Assembly: GCA_002699725.1 (NCBI GenBank)
Contig: PACE01000009.1
Location: forward strand, 26,780-34,763
DNA length: 7,984 bases
Reading direction: 5' to 3'
Source: Acidimicrobiaceae bacterium
GTDB lineage: Bacteria > Actinomycetota > Acidimicrobiia > Acidimicrobiales > MedAcidi-G1
The position numbers were made by a program, and so were the translations under genes. Below the pieces are notes generated by a model that saw only the letters and a list, made by a program, of their open reading frames with translations, ran no database searches and had not been told where the DNA came from. Shown piece by piece: positions 1-6,451 of the stretch (position 1 is its first letter; every line of letters begins with the position of its first letter).

Positions 1-1026
1 GTTGCAAATTTTCGACGGCCCGTGGCAGTCGTCCGGGCCGACGAGGATCGCCCCCACCTCGTCGGCGGGGAACCCGATGGGCTGGACGTGGTCGCCCACC
101 CGGGATCGACGCCCGACCACGACGAAGGTGCCCGGGCACTGGCTTCCGTCCTCGACGAGGTGCTCGGCGACCTCTCCCCGGGGCAGGTCGCGGTCGACGG
201 CTGGACCGGGCCGATGCTGCGCTCCGGTAAGCCTCCTCTTACCGGATGCGCCGACGCCCGCCCGATCCTGGGAGCCGCCACGATCTGCAAGACCGCCGAC
301 GAGTTGGCCTGCATCTCGGCCGCCCAGAGGATCAACGAGGTAGCCATGCTCGACGTTGGAGCCGAACTGGCCCCCGGCACCCACCGGTCCGACCTGGCGG
401 CCACGTTCCTGCGTCGGACCCGTGAACTCGGCATCACCGTTTCGATGATCGATCCCATCTTCCAGCCCATGCCCCGTGCCATCGCCGACGGGCCGCGGAC
501 GACCACCGGCGACGTGGCGTTCCCGACCGGCCTTGGCGACCCCACCTACCGGGAGGGCGACCTCGTCTGGGTGGACTCGGGGATCACCGTCAACGGCTAC
601 GCCTCGGACTTCGGCCGAACGTGGATCTGCGGGCGAGGCCCCAGCGAAGCGGAACAGGAACTCTTCGACCGCTGGCGGGCGGTCATCGACGCCTCACTGG
701 ACGCACTCCGTCCGGGCGCCACCAGTGGCGACCTGTGCCGTGCGGCAACCGCCGCCAACGGTGGTGAACGGCCCTGGCTGCCGCACTTCTACCTGGCGCA
801 CGGCATCGGGATCGAGAGCGCCGAGATGCCGCTCATCGGCACCGACCTGGGTGAGGCGTTCGACGACGCCTTCGTGCTGGCCCCCGGCATGGTCGTCGTG
901 CTCGAGCCCGTGATCTGGGTGGACGGCGTGGGCGGCTACCGCGCCGAGGAGGTCGTCGCCGTGACCGACGACGGCTGGCGGGCGCTGGGCGGCGGGCACC
1001 CGTACGACCCGTTCGTGGTCCGATGA
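1..1026 (+). CDS. M24-fold metallohydrolase (creatinase / aminopeptidase P-like), 5' end cut by window edge
   Basis: This is an M24 'pita-bread' hydrolase, a family that includes aminopeptidase P, prolidase, creatinase and ectoine hydrolase. Reading frame 1 is open from base 1, and the text before the first GTG (base 22) reads like a creatinase N-domain strand, so the true start probably lies upstream. About 341 codons are visible. All five metal ligands are present, counting codons from base 1: D192 (VDSG), D203 (ASDFGRT), H267 (AHGIG), E302 (LEP) and E316 (AEEVVAVT). D-x10-D is the usual spacing. By eye, the two accessory histidines of E. coli aminopeptidase P (H243, H361) are replaced by Pro and Ala (A274), so a true proline peptidase is doubtful and a non-peptide substrate is possible. 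No signal peptide can be judged. The stop overlaps the next gene as ATGA, which suggests coupled translation with a second M24-fold protein. Fold is secure; substrate unknown. Confidence 0.88.
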   Translation, partial: VANFRRPVAVVRADEDRPHLVGGEPDGLDVVAHPGSTPDHDEGARALASVLDEVLGDLSPGQVAVDGWTGPMLRSGKPPLTGCADARPILGAATICKTADELACISAAQRINEVAMLDVGAELAPGTHRSDLAATFLRRTRELGITVSMIDPIFQPMPRAIADGPRTTTGDVAFPTGLGDPTYREGDLVWVDSGITVNGYASDFGRTWICGRGPSEAEQELFDRWRAVIDASLDALRPGATSGDLCRAATAANGGERPWLPHFYLAHGIGIESAEMPLIGTDLGEAFDDAFVLAPGMVVVLEPVIWVDGVGGYRAEEVVAVTDDGWRALGGGHPYDPFVVR

Positions 1027-1970
1027 GCACCCCCCTGCACGTCGAGCGGCGCGACCGGGTTCTGTCGACGATGGCCGGTGCCGAACTCGACGTCCTGGTC
1101 CTCGGCGAGCAGGCCAACGTCATCTACTCCTCCGGCCACCAGCGCCTCTGGACCGCCGGAACACGACCACACGCACCCACCTGCATCGTCGTGCGTCGGA
1201 CCGGCGCCACCCACCTCCTCTCCACCTGGGACGAGGGCGTGCCCGACGACGTGCCGTTCGAGCACCTGTTCGGGATCACCTGGAGCCCCGAGGTGATGGG
1301 CGCCGCCCTGACCGCCATCCCCGGGCTGTCCGATGCCCGGCGCCTCGGCGTCGACGGCATGACGGCAGGGTTCCTGCGTGCGGTCGAAAGGCTCGCCCCC
1401 GGTGCAGAGCTCGTCGTCGTCGACGAACTGCTGGCCGATGCCCGCCGCACCAAGTTCGCCGCCGAGGTGGACCTGATGCAAGCGGCCTGCAGGGTCGCCG
1501 CCGCAGGCCTCGATGCCGTGGAGGCGGCGCTTCCGGCTACCGACGACACCGCCGCCGCCGTTGCGGTCGACGCCATGGCCCGGGCCGGCAGCAGTAAGCC
1601 GGTCGACGAGCCGCTGGTCCGCACGACTGACGGGTCGACCGTGATCGACCTGGGTGTCCTCGTCGAAGGCTACGAGGGCGGCATCGGCCGCACGCTCGGT
1701 GGCGACCCGGAGGGCACCGCCGACGTCCACCGGCGGGCCCTGGCCGCGTGTCGCCCCGGAACCGTGGCACCCGGATCCGACAACGGGGCGACCTTCGAGG
1801 TCCGAGGTGCCGGATTGGGCGCCGAACGCCCGGTGGTCGGCACCCTCGAGGCGGGCATGGTGCTGAGCGTCACGACAACCGCTGGTTCGCACAGGTGGCG
1901 GGACCTCGTCCTCGTGGCCGACGAGCCACGGCCACTCCTCGGTGGGGCCGCCGTTGCCGGCGACGGGTAG
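1023..1970 (+). CDS. M24-fold protein with degenerate metal site (probable pseudoenzyme)
   Basis: The 315-residue protein has a creatinase-type N-domain (about residues 8-135, with VLVLGEQANVIYSSG early on) followed by an M24 domain (about 145-305). The M24 landmarks can still be aligned, but the ligands are gone. D209 of VIDLG remains. The second Asp is G220 (YEGGIGRT against the usual YxSDxxRT), the His is A263 (GAGLGAE against GHGIGxE), the first Glu is T284 (GMVLSVTT against GMVLSxEP), and the last Glu is R293 (RWRDLVLV against RxEDxVLV). It therefore should not bind the dinuclear metal centre. The ATG sits in the ATGA overlap with the preceding active-type M24 gene, so the pair is probably co-translated and may form a heterodimer. 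The reading frame and codon bias are intact, which argues against a decaying pseudogene. Inactive M24 folds acting in binding or scaffolding are known (Spt16, Ebp1). The role here is unknown. Confidence 0.85.
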   Translation: MSTPLHVERRDRVLSTMAGAELDVLVLGEQANVIYSSGHQRLWTAGTRPHAPTCIVVRRTGATHLLSTWDEGVPDDVPFEHLFGITWSPEVMGAALTAIPGLSDARRLGVDGMTAGFLRAVERLAPGAELVVVDELLADARRTKFAAEVDLMQAACRVAAAGLDAVEAALPATDDTAAAVAVDAMARAGSSKPVDEPLVRTTDGSTVIDLGVLVEGYEGGIGRTLGGDPEGTADVHRRALAACRPGTVAPGSDNGATFEVRGAGLGAERPVVGTLEAGMVLSVTTTAGSHRWRDLVLVADEPRPLLGGAAVAGDG

Positions 1971-1972
1971 GG
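1965..1972 (+). promoter_or_regulatory. Probable ribosome binding site for the phosphotransferase gene
   Basis: GGGTAGGG spans the stop codon of the upstream M24-like gene and lies 7 bases before the ATG at 1980. It supports that ATG as the start and suggests ribosomes can pass directly from the upstream gene. The match to the anti-SD is moderate. Confidence 0.4.
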
Positions 1973-1979
1973 CCTGCCA

Positions 1980-3032
1980 ATGTCAGACGCATACGCCGAG
2001 CGGACCCGACAACTCGTCGATCCCGGCCGTCTCGGAGCCTGGCTCGACGGGCAGGGGCTCCCCGGCGGGGGCGAGCCCGTCCACAGCCGGTTCGTGACCG
2101 GCGGAGCCTCCAACGAGTTGTTCGAGGTGACGCGTGGCGGGGAGCGCTGGGCCCTCCGGCGACCACCGGCCCGGGTCCCCGACGGCCGCAACGAAACGAT
2201 GCTGCGCGAGTACCGGATCATCGAGGCACTGGCCGACACGGACGTCCCCCATGCCCGTGCCGTCGCCTGCTGCGACGACCCCGACGTGATCGGAGCCAAC
2301 TTCTACCTGATGTCGTTCGTCGACGGCTGGTCGCCGATCAGCGAGCCCGAGTGGCCGGAGCCGTTCTTCTCCGACCTCGGCGCCCGCAGGGGCCTCGCCC
2401 TCGAACTGGTCGATGCCATCGCCCGCCTCTCCCGGGTGGACTGGCGGGCCGTGGGCCTCGAGGGGCTGGGCCGGCCCGACGGCTTCCACGAGCGCCAGGT
2501 CGACCGCTGGTTCGCCCACCTCGAGCGGTTCCGCTTCCGGGAGATCCCCGGACTGGACGTCGCCGCCGACTGGCTGCGCGGGCGGGCCCCGGAGGTCTAC
2601 GAGCCGGGGATCATGCACGGCGACTACCAGTTCGCCAACGTGATGTTCCACCACGGCGGCCCGGCCCGGATGGCGGCGATCGTGGATTGGGAGATGGGGA
2701 CGGTCGGAGATCCGCTACTGGACCTGGCCTGGGTCGTCATGGGTTGGCCGACCGCCGACGACGAGCCGCGATCCGGCGGCTACGTCGACCTGACCGGCAT
2801 GCCGGACCGGGACGAACTGCTGGAGCGCTATGCCACCGTGTCGGGGCGGCGTGTCGACGAGATCGACTACTACGTCGTACTGGCCCGCTTCAAGATGGCG
2901 ATCGTGCTCGAGGGCGGCTACGCCCGATACGTCGCCGGCGGTGCCGACAACGAGAAGATGGAGTCCTTCGGTCCGATCGTCCTGGACATGGCGGCACGGG
3001 CCGCCGACCTGGCACGGTCCACGAGGCTCTGA
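1980..3032 (+). CDS. APH-fold phosphotransferase, ACAD10/11 N-terminal type (probable hydroxyacyl-CoA kinase)
   Basis: This is a 350-residue small-molecule kinase of the aminoglycoside phosphotransferase (APH/choline kinase) fold. Early features are GGASNELFEV (41-50) and WALRRPP (57-63), the form typical of the ACAD10/11-like subgroup. The catalytic loop is MHGDYQFAN (212-220) with base D215 and N220, and the metal-binding Asp is D236 in IVDWE. GDPLLDLAW follows. These are full kinase residues, so it should be active. In human ACAD10/ACAD11 this domain phosphorylates the 4-hydroxyl of 4-hydroxyacyl-CoAs, and LvaA of Pseudomonas putida does the same for 4-hydroxyvaleryl-CoA. The dehydrogenase 29 bases downstream is the matching partner, so the same reaction is inferred here. 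An antibiotic-resistance role is unlikely given the subgroup and context. The ATG at 1980 has an SD-like GGGTAGGG and gives the usual N-terminus. Length is normal. Cytoplasmic, with no signal or membrane segment. Confidence 0.88.
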   Translation: MSDAYAERTRQLVDPGRLGAWLDGQGLPGGGEPVHSRFVTGGASNELFEVTRGGERWALRRPPARVPDGRNETMLREYRIIEALADTDVPHARAVACCDDPDVIGANFYLMSFVDGWSPISEPEWPEPFFSDLGARRGLALELVDAIARLSRVDWRAVGLEGLGRPDGFHERQVDRWFAHLERFRFREIPGLDVAADWLRGRAPEVYEPGIMHGDYQFANVMFHHGGPARMAAIVDWEMGTVGDPLLDLAWVVMGWPTADDEPRSGGYVDLTGMPDRDELLERYATVSGRRVDEIDYYVVLARFKMAIVLEGGYARYVAGGADNEKMESFGPIVLDMAARAADLARSTRL

Positions 3033-3044
3033 ACCGCCGCACCT

Positions 3045-3052
3045 GAGAGGAG
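3045..3052 (+). promoter_or_regulatory. Ribosome binding site of the ACAD10/11-like gene
   Basis: GAGAGGAG lies 9 bases before the ATG at 3062, within the 29-base gap after the kinase gene. It is a strong SD, one of the two clearest in the window, and fixes the start of the dehydrogenase. Confidence 0.7.
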
Positions 3053-3061
3053 CAGCCAGCG

Positions 3062-4369
3062 ATGCCGATCGACTTCGAGGTGGAGCCGGAGTTCCAGGAG
3101 AAACTGGACTGGATCGACGGGTTCGTGCGCGAGGAGGTCGAGCCCCTCGACCTCTACTTCCGCGGCGAGGTCTCACCCTTCGACAAGTCCAACGAGACAG
3201 CCCGGGCGCTGATCGCTCCCCTGCAGCAGCAGGTCAGGGACCGGGACCTCTGGGCCTGCCACCTCGGGCCGGAACTCGGAGGCCACGGGTTCGGCCAGGT
3301 CAGGTTGGCCCTCATGAACGAGATCCTCGGACGCTCCCCGTTCGCACCGTCGGTGTTCGGCTGCCAGGCGCCCGACTCAGGCAACGCCGAGATCCTGGCC
3401 CACTACGGGACCGAAGAGCAGAAGGCCCACTACCTGGGGCCGCTGCTCGATGGCCAGATCTCGTCGACCTATGCCATGACCGAGCCCCAGGGCGGCTCCG
3501 ACCCCGGCGTGTTCACCTGCCGGGCGCTCCGTGACGGCGGGGAGTGGGTCGTCAACGGTGAGAAGTGGTTCGCCTCGAACTACCGGTACGCCTCGTTCCT
3601 GATCGTCATGGTCATCACCGACCCGGACGTGGCGGTCCACCGGGGCTCGTCGATGATCCTCGTGCCCGCCGACGCGGAAGGCCTCGAGGTGGTGTCCAAC
3701 GTCGGCATCGGCGGGGAGCCCATCGGCGAGGGCGACCACGCCTACCTGCGATTCACCGACGTCCGGGTACCCGCCGAGAACCTCCTGGGCGAGGAGGGAT
3801 CGGGCTTCGCCATCGCCCAGACCCGACTCGGCGGCGGCCGCATCCACCACGGCATGCGCTCCGTCGGCGTCGCCCAACGGGCCCTCGACATGATGTGCGA
3901 GCGGGTGCTCTCACGCGAGACGAAGGGCTCGCTCCTCGCCGAGAAGCAGTCGATCCGGCACTGGATCGCCGACTCCTGGATCCAGATCCAGCAGTTCCGG
4001 CTCCAAGTCCTGCACTGCGCCTGGCTCATCGACTCGGTCGGCGACTACGCCCGCATCCGCCAGCACATCGCCGGTGTGAAGGTGGCGACGCCGAAGCTCC
4101 TCATCGACGTCGTCTACCGGGCGATGCACGCCCACGGGTCGCTCGGCGTGTCGAACGAGATGCCCCTGCTGGGCATGTGGACGATGGCCCCGATCATGGG
4201 CATCGCCGACGGGCCCACCGAGGTCCACAAGGACACGATCGCCAAGCAGGTGGTCAAGGGCTACGAGCCGTCGGCTGGCTTGTTCCCGACGGCGCACCTC
4301 CCCACGAGGATCGAGGAGGCGCGTCGCAAGGTCGAGGAGCGGCTCGAGCACGAGGTCGGCAACCTCTGA
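3062..4369 (+). CDS. Acyl-CoA dehydrogenase, ACAD10/11 type
   Basis: This 435-residue FAD-dependent acyl-CoA dehydrogenase is complete: helical N-domain (about 10-135), middle beta-domain with AMTEPQGGSD (138-147) and GEKWFASN (166-173), and a C-terminal helical domain. Two traits place it with ACAD10/11 rather than ordinary beta-oxidation enzymes: GRIHHGMR (259-266) and ADGPTEVH (382-389). In the latter, D383 stands where MCAD-like enzymes have the catalytic Glu of YEGTSQ. The tail after about residue 400 is a charged, probably helical extension. In ACAD11 and LvaC-type systems this enzyme works on the 4-phosphoacyl-CoA made by the partner kinase, removing phosphate to give an enoyl-CoA that is rehydrated to 3-hydroxyacyl-CoA. 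The kinase gene just upstream makes the same division of labour likely here. A plain acyl-CoA dehydrogenase of unknown chain specificity is the alternative. The start is fixed by GAGAGGAG at 9 bases. It ends the plus-strand cluster and faces a convergent gene. Confidence 0.92.
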   Translation: MPIDFEVEPEFQEKLDWIDGFVREEVEPLDLYFRGEVSPFDKSNETARALIAPLQQQVRDRDLWACHLGPELGGHGFGQVRLALMNEILGRSPFAPSVFGCQAPDSGNAEILAHYGTEEQKAHYLGPLLDGQISSTYAMTEPQGGSDPGVFTCRALRDGGEWVVNGEKWFASNYRYASFLIVMVITDPDVAVHRGSSMILVPADAEGLEVVSNVGIGGEPIGEGDHAYLRFTDVRVPAENLLGEEGSGFAIAQTRLGGGRIHHGMRSVGVAQRALDMMCERVLSRETKGSLLAEKQSIRHWIADSWIQIQQFRLQVLHCAWLIDSVGDYARIRQHIAGVKVATPKLLIDVVYRAMHAHGSLGVSNEMPLLGMWTMAPIMGIADGPTEVHKDTIAKQVVKGYEPSAGLFPTAHLPTRIEEARRKVEERLEHEVGNL

Positions 4370-4391
4370 CCGCGGTCCCCCGGGCCGGGGC

Positions 4392-5594
4392 TCAGATCAC
4401 CCCTGTCCGGCGAAGTTCGGCCAACTCGGCCCCGTCGAATCCCAGCAGTTCGCCGAGCACCTCGTCGGTGTGCTCGCCGAGTTGGGGCGCACCGGTCGGC
4501 ACCTCGGGCACGGAGCCGGCCAGGCGCGGGTACGCCGCCTGCTGGAGGACCCGCCCGATGACGGGGTCGTCGACGTGCTGGAGGTCGCCCCGGGCCAGCA
4601 CGTGCTCGTCGGCGGCGAGGTCCGCCACGTCATAGGCGGTCCCGACCGGCACGTCGTGGGCCACGCAGCGCCGCTCGACCTCGGCGGCGTCGAGGCCGGA
4701 AGCCCAGTCGGCGACGATCCCGTTGATCTCGTCGTTGTTGGCGGCCCGGGCGGCGGGGGTGGCAAAGCGCTCGTCGGTCAGGAGGTCCGGCCGCTCCATC
4801 GCCTCGCAGATACGTTCGAAGTTGACCTGGAGGGCCGCCACGATGCAGACGTACCGCCCGTCGGCGCTCCGGTAGTTGTCGAGGGGCGCCGAGTTGTCGA
4901 GCCGATTCCCGGAGCGGTTCCGGACCAGTCCGAGGCGGTCGTAGGCAGCCACCGTCCACTCGAGGATCCGCAGCGACGACCCGTAGAGGCAGGCGTCGAT
5001 GACCCCGCCGGTTCCGGTCCCGCGGGCATCGCGCTCGTAGAGCAGGCCGATGGCGGCCTGGGCGGCGAAGACGCCCGACAGGTAGTCGGTGATCGTGACC
5101 CCGGGCCGTACCGGCGGCCGGTCGGGCTCGCCGGTGAGGTGGAGCAGGCCGCCGAAGGCCACGCCGTTCCGGTCGAGTCCGGGCCGGGGAGACCGGGGGC
5201 CGTCCTGGCCGAAGACGCTGATGCGCACCGTCACGAGTCGATCCGGGAGTCGCGTCGGGTCGATGCCCCAACGCTCGAGCGTGCCGGGCCGGAAGTTCTC
5301 GCACACCACGTCGGCGTGCCCGGCCAGGTCGCGGAACACCTCCTGCCCCCGGGGCGTCCGCAGGTCCAGGGTCACCGACTTCCGGCCACGGCCCTCGACC
5401 GCCCAGTAGAGCGAGTACGGGCCTTCGGGTCCGTCGACGAACGGGCCGAGTTGGCGCAACGGGTCACCGGTCCCGGGCTGCTCGACCTTGATGACCTCGG
5501 CCCCCTGCTCGCCCAGCAGGCCGGCGCAGAAGGGGGCGGCAATCCGGGTGCCGAGGTCGAGCACCCGGAGGCCCGTGAGAGGCCGTCGGGGCAC
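4392..5594 (-). CDS. Family III CoA-transferase (CaiB/BaiF type)
   Basis: This 400-residue protein moves CoA between carboxylic acids through an aspartyl-CoA thioester. It has the N-terminal VLDLGTRIAAPFCAGLLGEQ (11-30), GAEVIKVEQP (31-40), CENFRPGTLERWG (98-110), ITDYLSG (168-174) and the C-terminal HTDEVLGELLGF. D170 in ITDYLSG aligns with the catalytic Asp of formyl-CoA transferase. It also matches the Asp of alpha-methylacyl-CoA racemase, but the racemase His 30 residues earlier is L140 (GLDRNG against GHDINY), so a transferase is favoured over a racemase. The GTG start is supported by GGGAGGAG 6 bases upstream, inside the end of the crotonase gene. It is the last gene of a minus-strand operon with crotonase (3-base gap) and acyl-CoA dehydrogenase, which suggests it activates the acid that those enzymes process. 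Donor and acceptor acids cannot be read from sequence. Confidence 0.92.
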   Translation of the reverse strand: MPRRPLTGLRVLDLGTRIAAPFCAGLLGEQGAEVIKVEQPGTGDPLRQLGPFVDGPEGPYSLYWAVEGRGRKSVTLDLRTPRGQEVFRDLAGHADVVCENFRPGTLERWGIDPTRLPDRLVTVRISVFGQDGPRSPRPGLDRNGVAFGGLLHLTGEPDRPPVRPGVTITDYLSGVFAAQAAIGLLYERDARGTGTGGVIDACLYGSSLRILEWTVAAYDRLGLVRNRSGNRLDNSAPLDNYRSADGRYVCIVAALQVNFERICEAMERPDLLTDERFATPAARAANNDEINGIVADWASGLDAAEVERRCVAHDVPVGTAYDVADLAADEHVLARGDLQHVDDPVIGRVLQQAAYPRLAGSVPEVPTGAPQLGEHTDEVLGELLGFDGAELAELRRTGVI

Positions 5595-5597
5595 GGG

Positions 5598-6428
5598 CTA
5601 CTCCTCCCGATGCTCGGCGAAGACCTCGCTCATCGACCCCTTCGCCTTGCGGGCCTCGAGGGCATCGAGGGCCGTCGCCGTGTTGTGCATCCAGTGGTGG
5701 GCCATGAAGTGGTAGTCCCAGGCGTCGCGCTGGCCCATCAGGTCGAGCGTCTTGTTGATGGAGCGCTTGACCACCTGCGCCGTCGCCGGCGGCACCTTGG
5801 CGACCCGCTCTGCGAGTTCGTGTGCCTCGGCGAGGAGGCGGTCGGCGGGCACCACCCGGTTGACCATCCCGAGTCGTTCGGCTTCGTCAGCGGTGAACTT
5901 CTCTGCGGCGAGGAGGAACTCCTTGGCCTTGCGCGGGGGCATCTCCCACGGCTCGACGAGGATCTCGACGGCGGCACCGGTCATGCGCAGGACCGGGTTC
6001 GAGAAGACGGCGTCGTCCGCCGCCACGATCAGGTCGCACATACAGGCCAGCATCAGGCCGGCCGCCACGCAACTCCCGTTGACGGCGGCGATGGTGGGCT
6101 TCGGAAAGTCCCGGATGCGTAGGCACCGGTCGAAGTACATGACCTTCTCATGCTCGAACTTGCCCTCCGGCGTGTCGCGCATCTGGCGCCACTCGTCGGC
6201 CTCGACGTCTCCGACGAGTGCCTTGAGGTCGTGGCCGGACGAGAAGTGGCGCCCGGCGCCGGTCAGGACCACCACGCGCACCTCGTCGTCGGCGCCGGCG
6301 GCGTCGAAGGCAGCGTCGAGGTCGTCGATCAACTGTGTGTTCTGGGCGTTCGCCACCTCGGGGCGGTCCATGGTCAGGGTGCAGACGTTGCCCTCGACTG
6401 CGTAGCGCACGGTTGCGAGGTCGGGCAT
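5598..6428 (-). CDS. Crotonase-family protein (enoyl-CoA hydratase/isomerase fold) lacking both hydratase glutamates
   Basis: This 276-residue crotonase-fold protein has normal family length. The first oxyanion-hole motif is HFSSGHDLK (61-69), the GHDLK form also seen in ECHDC3-like proteins. The second is AAVNGSCVAAG (114-124), followed by LMLACMCDLIVA. In hydratases the two catalytic acids lie in GGGCELAMMCD and FGQPE. Here those positions are M126 (AAGLMLACMCD) and V146 (FSNPV). It therefore should still bind acyl-CoA and polarise the thioester, but ordinary syn-hydration is unlikely. Isomerase, hydrolase, C-C lyase or binding roles are possible; E155 and E159 in AVEILVEP are candidate replacement acids. 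The C-terminus with MAHHWMHNTATALDALEARKA looks intact. It sits between acyl-CoA dehydrogenase and CoA-transferase genes on the same strand. A TAGGGT box 6 bases before the ATG may give it a separate leaderless promoter. Exact reaction unknown. Confidence 0.88.
   Translation of the reverse strand: MPDLATVRYAVEGNVCTLTMDRPEVANAQNTQLIDDLDAAFDAAGADDEVRVVVLTGAGRHFSSGHDLKALVGDVEADEWRQMRDTPEGKFEHEKVMYFDRCLRIRDFPKPTIAAVNGSCVAAGLMLACMCDLIVAADDAVFSNPVLRMTGAAVEILVEPWEMPPRKAKEFLLAAEKFTADEAERLGMVNRVVPADRLLAEAHELAERVAKVPPATAQVVKRSINKTLDLMGQRDAWDYHFMAHHWMHNTATALDALEARKAKGSMSEVFAEHREE
5601..5608 (-). promoter_or_regulatory. Ribosome binding site deciding the GTG start of the CoA-transferase
   Basis: On the minus strand GGGAGGAG overlaps the last codons of the crotonase gene and sits 6 bases before the GTG at 5594-5592. 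It supports the GTG start and efficient re-initiation across the 3-base gap. Confidence 0.7.
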
Positions 6429-6434
6429 GGACCA

Positions 6435-6440
6435 ACCCTA
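6435..6440 (-). promoter_or_regulatory. Candidate -10 box (TAGGGT) for a leaderless crotonase transcript
   Basis: On the minus strand TAGGGT is followed by 6 bases (TGGTCC) and the crotonase ATG at 6428. It fits the actinobacterial TANNNT -10 consensus, and the usual distance to the start point would put transcription on or next to the ATG. No clear -35 is seen and SD pairing is weak. It lies in the 23-base gap after the dehydrogenase stop. Confidence 0.4.
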
Positions 6441-6451
6441 CTCAGGCGCCG

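Noticed and set aside
22..1026. GTG at 22 as the true start of the first M24 gene
   Set aside because: The frame is open to base 1, the residues before it fit a creatinase N-domain strand, and a protein starting here would lack the first part of that domain; truncation by the window edge is more likely.
936..1892. A 318-codon minus-strand open frame opposite the second M24-like gene
   Set aside because: It lies antisense to a gene with aligned M24 landmarks and has low-complexity Gly/His/Val-rich composition; a shadow of codon bias.
1023..1970. The second M24-like gene as a decaying pseudogene
   Set aside because: The frame is uninterrupted over 315 codons, codon bias matches its neighbours, both domains are full length and it sits in a tight operon; selected loss of catalysis fits better.
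1..1970. DddP-type DMSP lyase for the M24 genes
   Set aside because: It was considered because of the CoA-transferase, dehydrogenase and crotonase neighbours, but the first gene has the standard VDSG metal motif without the extra Asp two residues on that I associate with DddP, and no other DMSP gene is recognisable.
1980..3032. Aminoglycoside-resistance kinase
   Set aside because: The APH fold is shared, but the RRPP and MHGDYQFAN forms and the adjoining ACAD10/11-type dehydrogenase indicate metabolic acyl-CoA kinase relatives.
1748..3046. A 432-codon plus-strand open frame over the M24-like and kinase genes
   Set aside because: It is extremely Arg/Pro/Gly-rich, crosses the boundary between two well-supported genes in another frame, and has no family motif.
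4377..4390. CCCCCGGGCCGGGG between the convergent genes, as a bidirectional terminator
   Set aside because: It can form only a 4-base stem with a 5-base loop (or 6-base arms around a single base), has no T-run on either side, and such runs are common in this G+C-rich sequence.
4470..6122. A 550-codon plus-strand open frame antisense to the CoA-transferase and crotonase genes
   Set aside because: It mirrors two clear minus-strand genes with recognised motifs, runs across their junction, is rich in Gly, Val, Asp, His and Arg typical of antisense G+C-rich frames, and shows no recognisable domain.
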